Shown here: piece after piece, positions 30,796 through 43,400 of the stretch | How positions within the stretch are numbered: the first letter of the stretch is position 1 | Layout: every line of letters begins with the position of its first letter | DNA from: Eutreptiella sp. 'Long Island Sound 2002' | Taxonomy: Eukaryota > Euglenozoa > Euglenophyceae > Eutreptiales > Eutreptiaceae | DNA: 64,000 bases | NCBI GenBank assembly: GCA_964036045.1 | Contig: OZ038384.1 | Span: 98,319,600-98,383,599 of the forward strand | Direction: 5' to 3' | Position numbers and translations under genes: made by a program | The notes under the pieces: model-generated | Seen by the model: only the letters and a program-made list of their open reading frames with translations | Told to the model about the DNA's origin: nothing | Database searches by the model: none

Positions 30796-33479
30796 TGGGC
30801 CTGCAACACATCACACTGTTCAAGGGTTGCCGAGAAGCTTTGCTCGATACAACGACATGCTGCTTCCTCCCTCTTTTTGGTGCCCCCCCCTCCCCACCCC
30901 GATTGGGCAATGGTCTGGTCTATTTGGCATTACTGCCGTGCCCAATGCTTCCCAAGACGCAGGTGACTCGTGAGGCTCTGCGAAGTATTGCAGGTGGAGG
31001 AGGAGGAGCAGGGGGTCTCTGGACCGAAACTGCCTGGCCCCCGGGCCTCCTTCGTGTGCACGGCAGGGAGCGTGGTAGTGAATCTGGTGCACAGACACGC
31101 GAGGGCAGGGGCGTCGGTCTCATCGCAAAGATACCGACGAGGCGGTGTGGGATGGATGTAAGTGCCGTGTTAATTGGGGGCCTCATTTGATGTCGGCTGA
31201 GCGAGTGTGTGCCGGTTGGTGCTTCCGGTGTGCCGCGCTGATTTGGGTTCTGTGGAGCACATCCTCCTCACCGTTGCTGAGGATGTTGCGTCACCTTCGT
31301 GTGTGTGTGCGTGCGCGCGTTGGTTCGGCATGGATGGCGTGGAGGTCTTACCTCTTGTGAGACAAAGCCGTGAGCCAAGGGCTTCTGGCACAGATCGCGG
31401 GGCCGCTGGCGCCACAGCCCCGGGGACACACGGGGGGACTGTCCGAATCCGACGCGGCACAGCAGCAGTGTTGGTCCTCCCAAGGCCCTGCGGTGGGGGT
31501 TTGGCGCGTATGTTGGGTGTGTGTGGGGGTTGGGGGGCGCAGTGTGCGCAGTACCAACAGGAGGGCATTTTAAAGTGGCCAGAGGTCTCAGTGCGTAGCA
31601 GGGCTGTCCTTTAGGATTCCACTCAGGGCCGCCCGAGGTTATTGGTGGCAGGATTCATTTAACCGACGGCGGTTGGCGCTTGACCGACGGTGGTTGGCTG
31701 ATGACCAACCGCAGTGACTGGCCAAGTGTACTGGAGGCCAGCAGTTAGTTTTTTTTTTTGGTCTTAAGGACAGTCCTGGTTCGAAGATGAGGTGCAAGAT
31801 GTCGGCGTGGGGACGTTTTCGGTTGGTTGCTGGTTCTAATGTGATTTGGCTGACCACCCTCAACCGATTCGACTGCCATTCCCTTTGTTGTGGATGAATG
31901 GCGATGAAACTCGATTGGCATTGGTGCCGGTTGCGCCCAAGTGCCTTGGCAGTGCAGTTTGAACTGCGGCGCGCAGGATACGCCCTCTCTCTGCTGCACG
32001 GGGCGTATGTAGCCCCCCCCCCCCCTTTGCAATCCCCCCCCCCCCCCGGGAGACTGTCACTTCACTGTTTTGCTGGGCAATATCTATTGCGGTGGTTTGT
32101 GTTGCCCATCTGTCACACACACGTGCTTGCATTGTGTATTATTTTGGGCGGCGCTGCATCTTGCAAAAGGGGGTGGGGGTATGGCAGATTCACCCCACCG
32201 TTCCTGCTTCGTCTTGATGGGCAAGTGCCATTTTCCTCCAGCTCCGGCACGGTGAGGTGATGGGCCCCCCTCCCCCCAAACAGGGAGGGCTGGAGGCTTA
32301 AACCCATGGTAATAAACATAAGCGTCACCGGGGCACCCCTGGACCAACAGCCTGCAGAAGCACGCAAACGACGTCTGTGTGCGTTGCTCAAGCAAGACTA
32401 TGCCCTAGAGCACATGGGACGCGCATGTTCGGACCGGCCCGGCCCCCTGTTGTACATTAGCCAGCAGTCGGACTTGAGATGCGTCGTGCAGTCGTCACTG
32501 TAGCGTCAGCCGGCAAGGCCGTCGACGCCAACCTCCTTCTGTTGGACTGGCGATGGATGGGCTCAGTGTTATGGGTCTCATGGCAATTTTGGAACAGTCT
32601 GCACTGGACACGTGCCGGACACCAGAATTCCTTCGCCGGACATGCACCAGACTATCCTACTACACTGCTGTTGTGCCCCTCCCCTTGGGCAAACAACACC
32701 TCGTCCGAGCAACGCTCGGCGCTGTTTCGGAAACTTTGGTGACCCTGGAATTTCCACTTGGAATTTCCATTTCTTGGTTGTCCCTGTGAGGGAGTACCGG
32801 ACGCGGTGTGTGCGCGGTGCGTATACTCACGTTGTTGCAAGCAAAGATCCGAGCGCTGCCGGGTATGCGTTCAGAAGGCACGAGGAAGTACCCCAAAGCA
32901 TCCAGAAGGCACCAGGTATTACCATGAACCATCCAGCAAGTCATAGCAAGCATCTAGGAAGCAATAGCCAGCCACCAAGCTACACCCTACGGCCTTCACA
33001 GGACCTTCCAATGTGGACCCTGTTCAACTACCCTGAGCGGTGCAATGACAGCCAGTATGCGAGCCAAAGCAGAATGTTTGGCGTGATTTGGCATGAGTTC
33101 TTCATTCATATTGTATAAGATATTTTGTGCGCTGCGCCTGCCCAATCCTGCAGCCTACCCTCATTGATGTCGACATGATGTTCTTCCTCCTCAGCAGACC
33201 CCAGGCCAACCAGGGGTATAGTCTGAGGGACATGCTGCAGGCAGACAACACCCTTGTTCGTTTTGGCAGGTCCCAATGTGTTTGCAGTTGTTTGCGCCAG
33301 CCATGCGAGCATTTTGTATGGGTGGGACGGTCTTGCTGACCGTTGGTTTGCTGGTGCCGTGTTTCTGCCCGTCTGCTGTTGCATGCCTGTTTGGACCCCG
33401 GCATCCGGTCTCTGTCCGGGCCCTTATGGCTGCCGGATTGTGCCAGCTGTTGGTCTCAGCAGACTGTAGCTCTACAGGT
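30796..33479. other. accessory DNA, no gene assigned
   Basis: Short coding-like plus-strand pieces at about 32,306-32,500 and 33,103-33,280 (LLSRPQANQGYSLRDMLQAD) may be exons or transposon relics; I cannot name them. A copy of the C-run/GGGAGACYGTCACTT repeat is at 32,030-32,130. Confidence 0.4.
32030..32130 (+). repeat. C-run / GGGAGACTGTCACTT repeat copy
   Basis: C run, CGGGAGACTGTCACTT, then TATTGCGGTGGTTTGTGTTG and CCCATCTG, matching 27,381-27,455 over about 85 bp. Confidence 0.8.
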
Positions 33480-33720
33480 AAACCCCCCCCAAATTTAGTA
33501 CCCCTCCCAGGTTTAGTACCCCCCTGGCCCTATTAAACAATCTGCCAAAATTAGTACCCCCTGTTCCATGCAGCCAATAGAAAGGAAAACTGCATAGATG
33601 GGAAAATCACACGTGGCACGTACCCACCCAAAATTAGTACCCCCCCGGCTTTATTGAGCATTCTGCCGAAATTAATACCCTTACTACATTTTACTAAATT
33701 TTTTTTGGGGGGGGCATTTC
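33480..33720 (+). repeat. AAATTTAGTACCCC interspersed repeat cluster
   Basis: AAATTTAGTACCCC, AAAATTAGTACCCC and GAAATTAATACCC occur five times with similar CCCGGCxxTATTxAxCA-TCTGCC spacers in about 220 bp. Confidence 0.8.
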
Positions 33721-35180
33721 CAGCCTTTTTGTGTCAGTACCCTGCCACATCTCACGGCCTCTCATGCAACATGTTGGGTCAGTGATGTTCTGAGATGGCA
33801 CAGGCTCCTGCTTTGCTGTGTCCGTGGCTTCCCTTCGAACATCATTGCAGCACGCCATTCCCGTGCGTTTGCTTTCAGTTTCCAGAGCTAAAGGCCGGCT
33901 GTCATTAACCATATTCTCTTTTTCATGGTCTTCATTTGCTGTGCTGAGGAGGAGCGTGCCTTTGTCCTGATCTTCGTTCGCTGACAGCCTTGCCCTGTGG
34001 CGCGGTGCACAGAGCAGGTCTCCCGTAACTGAGGACAGCGCGTACAACCTTCTGTGCCCTGTGGTGAGAGTGAACGGACCACGGTGAAACCGCCCTGTGT
34101 CGGTGATCGTCCGGGGGTAGTAAGTCCCAGAGTGCTCAGTGTGTGTTGCTGTACTTCAATCATTGAGCTCTGAGAGCATCGGCTGGAACTGCGCAGGCGG
34201 GGGCATCAGGTGTGTTGCTACCGACCACATTGTGCCCAGAGTGCTCAGCCTGACTGAGTGCATAAAAGATGGGCATTAGCAGGATCCGCCGTGCTGTTGC
34301 AGGGTTTTCTTTCTCTAGCCAAACCCCCCGAACCCATCCACCTGAGTGTTAGGCGAGCCCTGTCTGCGCCCCTGTTGCGCCCTTTGTTGTTGTTGCATGC
34401 CCTCCAGCAGCGCTGGGGATGCACGTGTCCCGCGTTTTTGCTGTGCAGTCCCCTGTGCCCGCATCCAAGTGCATTTTGTTTCAGTCCATGCTTGTGTGTC
34501 CCCTCCCGTTTTCGCTCTCCTGCGTCCCGAAGGCCTGTGTTGTGCAAGACACAGTACAGGCCGGTGCTTTGTAAATTCGCCAACAGCAACCGATACGTAC
34601 AGCGTTGGCCCCGACAGTCAGGTGCAATCGCCGCATTCGAAGTCTGGCGGCATAGTTCAGTAGTTGCGATGTTCGGTACGGAAAGCCCTGTCCATGCCGA
34701 GGCGCAGGGCAAAAACAGAGCAGCACAGCTCGCTGACGTTGCCGCAAAGTCGGCCGCAGACTGGGCAGTATTTGCATTTGTGTTCGCAGCCTTGGAGTGT
34801 TTCTTGCAGTTCAAATTTGTCTGTTTCCCCTTCTTCAGGATCTTTATCACCAGCACTGTGCTTTTGACCTTTTTTGCCCTGCTTGCCTTCCATCATCACT
34901 AGTCCTCTGTTTGCAGCCACAACCTTTCGTGCCTACTGTCTCGTTATCACTATAACCCTCCGTTGTTGGTTTCTCTCTATCAGTTCTGCTGCCCATCGGT
35001 GCTTGGACTGGGCGCTGAGGTCGTGCCACGACGTGTGTCTGCTGGCGTGCGTCAGCAGCTCTTGTCAGAACAGCAGCAGACGTTGTTTCCGTCGTTTGCA
35101 GTCCTTGTACCGTAGTTTTCACAAGGGGAGGGGCATGTATTCGAACGGCCGACAACCATAGGAGGAGCCCCCCCCGAATC
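33721..35180 (-). pseudogene. Cys-rich minus-strand coding-like fragments, unknown
   Basis: Several minus-strand frames look coding. One (34,920-34,657) reads a Lys/Glu-rich segment followed by CEHKCKYCPVCGRLCGN, a dense Cys cluster that could bind zinc. An overlapping frame (34,856-34,245) is open for 203 codons, but so is the plus strand, so length alone proves little. Cys-rich C-termini occur in piggyBac-type transposases, and a piggyBac-like fragment lies 3 kb away. No catalytic motif seen. Confidence 0.25.
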
Positions 35181-35324
35181 AAACTGCTGCAGCAGTGAAC
35201 TCAAGGCAACAGTCGGCACTGATGTAATGAGCACTGACCGCATACCTGTGTCCCAGGGGGATATGTAAGCTAAGTATCGCGCTTCATACCCCCCCCCCCG
35301 AGACCAAAGTGACCATCGTGGGAA

Positions 35325-35425
35325 AAAACGAAATTTACGACAGGGAAATCTTGTTGGGCCATTTTTAGTACACAAACTTTTGGGTCCCAGACCCCCCCCC
35401 CCCTGCCCTGTTCTAATACATCCCT
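35325..35425 (+). repeat. dispersed repeat, copy 2 (other copy 21,715-21,802)
   Basis: See 21,715-21,802; same ordered words around a C run. Confidence 0.85.
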
Positions 35426-36679
35426 GGGCACGGAGGGGTTACATGCATGTGTCATGGATCCACCTGTGTGGACAGTCGTTGTCCCAGGGGGGGGGCACTT
35501 GGGTGCTGCCATGTGTGGACAGCCCCATTTCCTGCTCCATTTTTCTTGTTTCATGGATGTGCTGCACATCTGACCCCCGTGTGCCAACACCTCTGCACAC
35601 AAGCCAATCTTTCCGGACCCTGAAATGGGCCGGTTGGCGCGGTGTGTCCCCGGACCCATCACAATGGGGGCCCCGGCTGCTTTCTAGTCCCGTGCTGCGC
35701 CTTGGCTACAAGCCCTGCCCAACGTTCAGGCTGTCTTTGTGGCACTGCACGCGCTGCTGGTTCCATCCTCCCGATCCGCCTCCCTTCAAGTGATGGATTT
35801 TGTCAGGTTGTGCTGGTGCTTGTGTTGGATGGGTACCACAACAGGCAGACATGCCCCAGAGGTACACCCCCCATCCCGCACACACAGCTGCACACGGATT
35901 TGGGCTGTTTTCGGCCACTTTGTGCCACATTCGCGAGGTATGCTCCCAGCGGTGCGGGGATTTTTGACGGATGGCTGACATCATTGCTCTGTGGCCTGCC
36001 AGCCCGCAGATGATGTGGGAGCCAGCCAGTATAAGGTACTGAAAGCATCGCAGCATGCCACGGTAGGTCATGCACCGGAGCTTTCCTAACCACAACGGGC
36101 ATGGGGCAATGGGCATGAGACAACGGGCATGTGTTGCATGCGTCGAACTCCTTCCTTCGTCTGTCAGACATGCATAAAGGGTCCCTTGTCATGTCCCAAA
36201 TGGAGTGTAGCGCCCGAGCCTTCATCTGCCTCTGCCCATCTTTGACATCAGTTGCGAGATGTCAGGCAATTATGAATACTTCTATCCCCTTTGCAGCCTC
36301 ACTGTGTGTTCTGACACATTTCACTAACCTCCAATCAGATCTAGCCTCTGCAGTGTCCGACCCAGTGGTCGGCCGAGACGAGCTACTGGCCCGGCTTACC
36401 GGGGGGGCGGGGGGCGAGGGATAGGGTATGTCGAGGCACAGTAAGAAAGGCGTAGTGATGGCAGGAGGAAGAGCCGACGGAGATGGGGCACACGAGGGAG
36501 GGACGAGAGCACTGAGTGTCAGCGGTCAAACTGATCACACAAACTCTAGTAATAAGATGAGATGCCAGGGGGAGGGAATGCTGCTCCGCTCTTCATCCGT
36601 TCCCTCAAATCCAAATTTTTCCGCTCTCTGAACCTTGTGCTCGGTGGACTGTAGCATGTGGTGCAGGGAACGTTTATAA
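35426..36679. other. accessory DNA, no gene
   Basis: Nothing convincing on either strand; GGGCATGGGGCAATGGGCATGAG-type short tandem words at 36,095-36,132. Confidence 0.5.
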
Positions 36680-37215
36680 GGAATTAAGTTAAGTGGGGGG
36701 GGGGGTCTGGGTGGGTGCCCCAGCCTGGGTGGGTGGGTGAAAAGTCTGGGACCCTCCCCCCTCTTAGAATTGTACTCTGGGTGGGTGGGTGTGTAGTCTA
36801 GGACCCCCCCTTTACTGTTAGTGTGCAGGCTGATGGTGCTTTTTTTTTCGATTTCAAATGTGTTCAATAAGCTGGACGGGAGGCGCTTCAATCAGATCTG
36901 GCAGTTAGTACAACAGTAATGCAGCCGTATGCTGTACTGGAAGTCTGCGGTTCAATTCCCGGTCAGGGCACTATTTTTTAGCTCCGCCTTTTTTGCAAGG
37001 TTGGCGCTTTTTTTGCAAGCTTGGGAGCAGCGGTGACATGCATTTTGTCCTGCCATTGGTCGCTTTGTGTGTACCTGCCGTTCAGCCCCGGGAGAGCGCC
37101 TCAATCCCCCCCCTCAAATGTTTATAAGAGGGGGGGGGGTCTGGGTGGGTTGCTTGGTTTTGGGTGGGTGGGTGCCTCAAAACCCCAAAACCCCCCAGCC
37201 CCTTATAAACATTCC
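36680..37215. repeat. G-rich GGGTGGGT repeats with mirrored TTATAA ends
   Basis: Two blocks (36,675-36,815 and 37,115-37,215) share GTTTATAAG, a G run, GTCTGGGTGGGT and CCTGGGTGGGTGGGTG. The second ends with CCCCTTATAAACATTCCC, the mirror of AATGTTTATAAGAGGGG at 37,118, so it is a foldback of about 100 bp. G-quadruplex-prone. Confidence 0.75.
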
Positions 37216-38638
37216 CTGATGTGGTGTACACCGCCTGTGACAAACATAGTGATTACACTTTGCACGGCCACCAGCATGGCAAGGCTGCGCCCATGCTACA
37301 GCGCTTGCAATGTTTGCATCCAATGACAGTCCTGTTTCTGTGTGGCAAAACTGCTTTAGGGCTAACCCTCCACGTTCGGTGGATTCACTTGAGAGCTGTG
37401 CCAAGTGATTGCAGTTGCAAAACCTACGATTTAATGACTGAATGTGACCTCTGTCCACATGATTTCCGTTACCTGTAACCAATTCTGACGAAGACGAGAG
37501 GCACTAGCCTCATCATCTGATTCAGAGTTTTCTGTGAGTTATTGCATTTTCTCTTTTCGTCGGGGGTCAGGCGGAGTGTGAGGAATTCCAGTGGCCTCCC
37601 CACGGCTTGAAGATACACAGCCATTGAGGTGTGGAATGATATTTTTGAGTATTTTGTCTCGCACATCATGAGCAACTGAACGCACCATATTGAATTATTT
37701 TTAATACAGTGTTAAGGACTAAACACCCCAAATTCATGGTTGTCACCGAAGTGGTGAGCCTGTTCCCATTCCGAACAACATTATCGTCAGCAGTGGAACC
37801 TGAGCCTGTATTGTGGCTGTCAGAAGGGCTAAATTGTATGCCCACTGCGTGCCCTTGGTGGGCCAGTATTGTTGTTCTTCTCTCACTCTCCCTTGCCCTC
37901 CATCTCTCTTCTCTCCACAGCTCTCATTTTGGGAAAGGGTTTTTCATACTGGGAAGAGGGAGAGCTCGTTTTAATATGATAGGCCACACCCACAATCCAA
38001 TTTGATACACTATTCAACACATTTTGATCTTTTTCACAAGCTGCAGATGCTGTCACCTGCATTTTCATGAGCTGAGCTGTGCTGATCCTGTTCAGCTCTA
38101 GTATTTTCCTGCTTCTCTTTTTGATCGTGTCCTGTACCTGTGCCACGGTATCCACGTTTTGCTCTGCCTGTGCCTCTGTGTCTCTCAGCCAATGGCAATC
38201 AATTTGATCTGGGGGACATAGTGACTCCGAAACGGTCGAAACGGCAACAGACGTTCTTCGAATCTTTGGCCAGGAGTTAGTGCTTCAGGGTGTAAATGAG
38301 AAGGCAAGACGCAGCAGTAGGGAGAACTTCAGCGGGGAGTGAGTGAGAAAACAGATAGAAGAATCGAAGGAAACAAGGGAAGCAGAGAGGGAATAAACTC
38401 AGGGCGAGGACGTATCTCCCATGTGTCTGTTGCAGTGTTCAACAAGTGTTTTACTGGAGGGCTGCATGCAATTGGCTGTCTTTGCAAAAGGAAAAACGAG
38501 CGTCACGTGTTTCCACGTTTCCTGCGGCGCCACATGTCAGTGTGCTCGAATATGCTAAGTATTGTCCTGCACTGTTGCCATTACCCCCCAGGTGGGCGGG
38601 ATACCGTCACTTGAACGTCATTTTTGTCGAAACCCATG
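37216..38638 (-). pseudogene. unassigned minus-strand coding-like fragments
   Basis: At about 37,687-37,525 the minus strand reads VRSVAHDVRDKILKNIIPHL, and at 38,155-37,960 a helical polar peptide (VAQVQDTIKKRSRKILELNR). Both have protein-like composition and may be parts of one decayed transposon gene. A word of the ACCGTCACTT repeat family is at 38,597-38,613. Confidence 0.25.
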
Positions 38639-38663
38639 TTTATGCAATAAACATAAGTTTAAT
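38639..38663 (+). promoter_or_regulatory. palindromic motif upstream of gag 1
   Basis: GTTTA-TGCAA-TAAAC followed by ATAAGTTTAATT, about 80 bp before the gag ATG. The same motif lies at a similar distance before gag 3 (55,706-55,730), and a partial copy is at 55,337-55,359. It could be a recombinase core site or a promoter element. Confidence 0.5.
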
Positions 38664-38733
38664 TCACAGTGCACCTCGTCTGTATCTTAGACTCACTGAG
38701 TTTTTGGTTTTTTAACCCCACGTGGGTCACTGC

Positions 38734-40005
38734 ATGCCTGAGCCAAGTCGCACGATGGAATTAGACAATAACGGAAAGGCAGACAGTGAATTGCAACAGG
38801 CGCATCCTTCTGGGCCAAATTCGAGGGCGGCACAGATCACGGACGACGCACAGCGTGAACAAGCAGTCATCGCGCTCCGAAAATGGCGCCAGTGGACTGA
38901 AGGCCCGTACGCAACCCTCGTGGGGAAAGGACTGCACAAGGAGGAAATAGCGGAGTGGGCAGTGCAGCTGGAGGAAGACATGGTAGAGCAGGAGGTCCCA
39001 GATGGAGCTGTCGGCGCGCTGTGCACCAGAGCGGGACTCCAGCACCTCGAAAAGGACGAAGCCATTGCAGCTCTTGCGGTGTACCGTGTGCGAAAGAACC
39101 TCCAGCCCGACTTCCTCAACGGCACCTTTATCGAGTGGAAGGACGCCACGAACGCAGGCGGCGAACCGGGAGAACAGGAAGGAGCGGCACGCGAGGCGAT
39201 TACCACACCGAGCCCGGGGCAAGGGGAATCTGGAGTCGCAGCATTCCATGAACTCGTAGCCCGACTGGCTGCAGCGCGTGTGGAGAACGACGCACTACGC
39301 AAAATATTGGTGCCCCAGCTCAATGAAGAGGCACTGAACAAACTGCTTGGTGAGCACCTCCCATACGCCTGGATGGGAAGTTTACTGACAGGCCTGAAGT
39401 CCTATAAAGAGAAAAACGAGCAGTGGTTCACTGAGGAGCTGGCAATTCTAATCTGGAACACTGTCAACGAGGAGCTGAGAGCGAAGCGGCAAGGCATGAA
39501 GTCAACGAACCCCCAAAACCAACCCCAGGGGATGCAGATGGTCCCTCACCAACAGGGAGGCGCCATGGCGGGAGGGGGTACAACTCTTCACACCCCCCCA
39601 GGCAATTGCTTTAAATGCGGGGGGCCTGGCCACTGGGCTACTAACTGCCCCCTCGCCACTCAAAGGCGGGGGGGGAGGGTTCAAATGATGGGACAGCAGC
39701 AGGTCCTAGTCTCGTCGAAGGGGGTCGCATTCGATATGGCTCCCCCCCCCCCCCCTGGCCAGTGTCGTGTCTGCGGGGGGAACCACTGGGAACAGTACTG
39801 CCCGCATGCGAACCCCCAGGGAGTGCCACAGATGTTCCAAAGCGCCACAGGAAATGCAGCACAACCCCACCCCCAGCAATCCTTTCAGGGTGCCAGTCCA
39901 CCCCCCGCCGCGGAGGGAGTCCCCCAATTCCCCAACGCGCAGGCCCAACAGCACATGCAGTCCATTTACAGAGAAATGGGGTTCCAATTCGGAAACCAGG
40001 CATAG
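38734..40005 (+). CDS. gag: YR retrotransposon 1 Gag, two zinc knuckles
   Basis: ATG at 38,734 (MPEPSRTMELD); TAG at 40,003-40,005; 423 aa. The N-terminal two-thirds is helical and charged (capsid-like assembly region, no named domain). The C-terminal third has two CCHC knuckles. The first, CFKCGGPGHWATNC, is canonical CX2CX4HX4C; the second, CRVCGGNHWEQYC, is shorter, CX2CX3HX4C. Gln/Pro-rich linkers surround them. Gag packages element RNA in cytoplasmic particles. The frame is intact. The YR begins in the same frame 40 nt after the stop. Confidence 0.88.
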   Translation: MPEPSRTMELDNNGKADSELQQAHPSGPNSRAAQITDDAQREQAVIALRKWRQWTEGPYATLVGKGLHKEEIAEWAVQLEEDMVEQEVPDGAVGALCTRAGLQHLEKDEAIAALAVYRVRKNLQPDFLNGTFIEWKDATNAGGEPGEQEGAAREAITTPSPGQGESGVAAFHELVARLAAARVENDALRKILVPQLNEEALNKLLGEHLPYAWMGSLLTGLKSYKEKNEQWFTEELAILIWNTVNEELRAKRQGMKSTNPQNQPQGMQMVPHQQGGAMAGGGTTLHTPPGNCFKCGGPGHWATNCPLATQRRGGRVQMMGQQQVLVSSKGVAFDMAPPPPPGQCRVCGGNHWEQYCPHANPQGVPQMFQSATGNAAQPHPQQSFQGASPPPAAEGVPQFPNAQAQQHMQSIYREMGFQFGNQA

Positions 40006-40044
40006 GGGCACGCGGGGGGAGGGTCAGGCTGTGGCACCGTGTAC

Positions 40045-40487
40045 ATGGCAGATGTGTCCGTCGCCATACGAACATACTTCTCCATTTCGTCCGATGAGTG
40101 GTCTGACGGCCCACTGCAACTGGCAGCAAGGGCGATTACATCAGGATCCAGGGAAGCATACATGTCTGCCCTCCGTCAGTTCGCCAAAAACAGCGAATCA
40201 TCCGATACTCTTGAGGTCGCACTCAACAAGAGAATCTGCGCAATCGCCAGGCGAAAGCAACCGGACTGGTGTCTGCGCTCCGAGTGCTGGAGAAACTCAG
40301 GCTCTTACCCCCTTCAGTCCTCCAACTCCACTGGCTGCAAGTGGAGGCCATTGCACGCATCACAGCACCCCATGCCCCCCCGAGACCCTAAGGTACGGCA
40401 CAACACCTCGAGTTCCTCGGCAGGGCCCGTATCCACTGGGCGTGGCCCCGCCTGTTCTTCCTCGCGACTTGCGCACTTGTCTTCAGA
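40045..40487 (+). pseudogene. N-terminal part of tyrosine recombinase 1, broken frame
   Basis: ATG at 40,045 (MADVSVAIRTYF), in the gag frame. The core-binding (SAM-like) segment LAARAITSGSREAYMSALRQ is clear. Near 40,240-40,260 the recognisable sequence moves to the next frame (RQAKATGLVSALRVLEKL). That frame has a TAA at 40,389-40,391 before reopening (HLEFLGRARIHWAWPRLFF) into the long frame at 40,488. One frame break and one stop thus separate this part from the catalytic half. Confidence 0.75.
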
Positions 40488-43400
40488 ATGCGTAGCGGGG
40501 ATTCGGAAAGCGTCTCGTGGGAAGGGATCACCACCCCTGGGTGGATCGAGTTTTTCGACGAGAAACGTGGAAAAGAATGGGTGCAGTACCCACTCTCGCC
40601 CTTCCTTGAACAATGGAGGAAGTACGTACTATCCCTTAAGCACCCCAACACCCCCCCCCAAAGCCCAGTCCTGCCAGGTGGCAGGAATGCACTGCGCAGC
40701 ATCCAAAAAGAGTGCATGCAACACTGCCCCCTTGGGCACATCACATGGCATCCATGGGCACGCATGGCTGCAGCTGCATTCAGGATCCTGGGAGGAACAC
40801 TGGCCAGTCTGGCAGACTGGGGAAGGTGGAAGGACCTCAAACAGGCCAGGCACTATGCCAAGGCACCTGCAGACTGGTCCCTGCCTGAGTTCCTCTCCCT
40901 ACCCTACCCTGAGAGCTTCACAGGCTACCCTTCACGCGACATGGGAGGGGTATCCATCAGAACAAAAGATGTCTGGCCAAGGGAGGCCTGGGAAAAGCGA
41001 ACAGGGCCCAGGAAACCCCCACCGAAGCCAGCTCCCGAATCCGTCAAGCGCCAAAAGCCTCGGGGCACGGCCGGTGAAAACCGGGGCGCGAAGCCAGACC
41101 AGTCCGACTCATCTGAAGACTCCTCCTCTTCCGGAGACTCCTCAGATGAGGGCATGGAAGTGGACGAGGATACCACAAACCCCCCCCCACCCCCTGATGA
41201 GGCCGACGCCGGGGCAGGCGCCACTGAACCCGCTGCTGCGACAGCCCCCACTGAGGGAAGCAAAAACTGCCCCATCGTCCTGGATGACCCCAGAGATGGC
41301 ATCGCCCCCTCCAAAGTGGGCCCCACAAGTCCTGATGCGGGGCGACCAGACGAGGGGCTCGACGGGGTGGCGGGGGAAGGAGCAGTTGAGGCAGAACCCA
41401 CCCCAATGGTCGGCCCCAGAGAAGCGGATCCCCAACCATCGGAGGGAACCACCACTGCAGACACCGGTTCCTCACTGGCCCCAGGGGATGGATGTCTCAC
41501 GCCACAGGCGCAGATACGGTCAGGACCCCCCCCTGCAGAAAGAGCAATGGACATGCCCCCCTCCCCCACCCCCCAGACCCCGCCAACAGCCCCCCCGAGA
41601 GGGCCTCAGGGCATGCCCCCCCCCCCCCCCCAGACTGCCCCGAGGGCAGTCCCAGCCCAGGCAGAAAACGCCCACACAAGCGACTTTTTGCCCTCGACAA
41701 GCGCCCCCACGTGCCCAGTGGTGAAACACCGTACCCAGCAGACAAGGTACCGATGGTACAGAATCCGCTGCCCCCACCTGAGCCACGAGACACGGCACCA
41801 CACAGTGGCTATGACGTCTGTGCGCCTATGCGGCACGGACGTTTCCTCCACTGGGTACCAGGACAAATGCTACTGCCAGCTCCTGGAGAGGCACCATGGC
41901 CCGATGATAAAGAGGATCCAAAAGATGATAAAGAAAGTCTCCAAGAGTGCTGGCTTCAGGTCCCAGAAAACCCAGGTGACAGCTGGGTTGTTGCGGGATT
42001 GGGCTGTGATCACACTGAACAGGTCCTGGGAGGGGGGGACGATTCACGAAACCCTCCCAATTGTCCTGGAAATCCTCGTGACCCTGACGCGGTGTGACAT
42101 AGACGAAGAGGATTACGACCCCTATGACGGCACGGACCGTCCGAATGGCCCCCTGGATCCTGGTGTGGCGGCAAATGGCCTAGGGGAGGCAGGATGTGTC
42201 CCTGTGCCTCCAGATATTTGGGAGAAGCATGCACCTAAAGGCCTGGAGTGGGCGCTGCGCCAGATCCCTGACCAAGGGTGCACATGGGACCCAGGGCTGG
42301 CCGCCATGGCGGAGCGCATGTGCGCGGACGGCCTGCTTAATAGGGACCTGCAGGGGGGGCCGTCGAACCTCAAGTCTTTTGCCAAGCCGAAGAATGCGAC
42401 GAAAGGGGCGCTGATTGCTGATCTCAGGGCGTTGAATGCCCTGCTCCCGAAGCCCCTACCCTTTGCCTTGCCCTCGCTCTCAGAGCTGGGGGACCTGTTC
42501 ACTGCATGCAAACACTTGGGCCAGCCCATCTATTTCGCAAAAATTGACATATCCAATATGTATTGGGCGTGCAAGATGCCAGCCCACCTTCGTGATTCTA
42601 TTAGGTTTAGAGTAAACGGCAGGTCATATCACATCCCCTCCCTTCCTTTCGGGTGGGCCTTCAGCCCCATCCTTGCTATTGAAACCCTTTCCAGAAGCTT
42701 GGTGCTTCAGTTCCCTGGGACCATCATCCTGATCCAATATCTCGATGATGTGTTGCTCATCTCCACCAACCCCCTGTGCCTCAGTCTGGAGGCAAACCAA
42801 CTGGCTACAGACCTCTCGAAAGCCGGTTGGAAGGTGAGCCCAAAGTCAGATCTCGAACCGAAAACATCCGTCACATGGCTGGGTAAAACCATTGACGGCG
42901 CCAATTTCTCCATGGCACAGGCTCCCACATACCTGGCACAGGTGATTAAAGGTTGGGTAAAGTTGGCCTGCAGGACTTACACCGAAAAGAGGGCACGTCG
43001 GTTGGTGGGAAAAATATTGTGGGCAGCGACCCCCTCCAGACAGCCCCTCCCTTTCCTCCAAGGGCCCATGGCGTGGACCACCTGGGGACCCCCTTGTGCC
43101 CCCTTCACCCCCCCCAGGGTGCTGCGCTCCCTCTGCCATGCAATCTCACTGTGCTGTCAACCATGGTATGCCAAAAGATGTGTTGACCCGCAACATACTT
43201 GGTATGTGGACGCTGCCAGATCTGATGCCGGCTACGTGGCGGCGGTCTGGGGACCAGAACTGGGGTGCAGAATTAAACTCCTCCCAGAGTGGATCTTCTC
43301 ACAGCAATCTGCAGAGCTGATGGCTATTGAAATGGCAGCGAAATTGGCGGTCCAGATGAAGCTCCCAGCGATCCATGTGGGGGCAGACAACCTGGGCGCC

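Noticed and set aside
34258-34902. 214-codon plus-strand ORF with a hydrophobic C terminus
   Set aside because: The minus strand is equally open and more protein-like; no motif supports the plus frame.
36890-36975. tRNA-like stretch with GGTTCAATTCC (B-box-like)
   Set aside because: The T-stem pairs only at two of five positions and the acceptor ends do not pair, so it is not a functional tRNA. It may be a decayed tRNA-derived SINE head.
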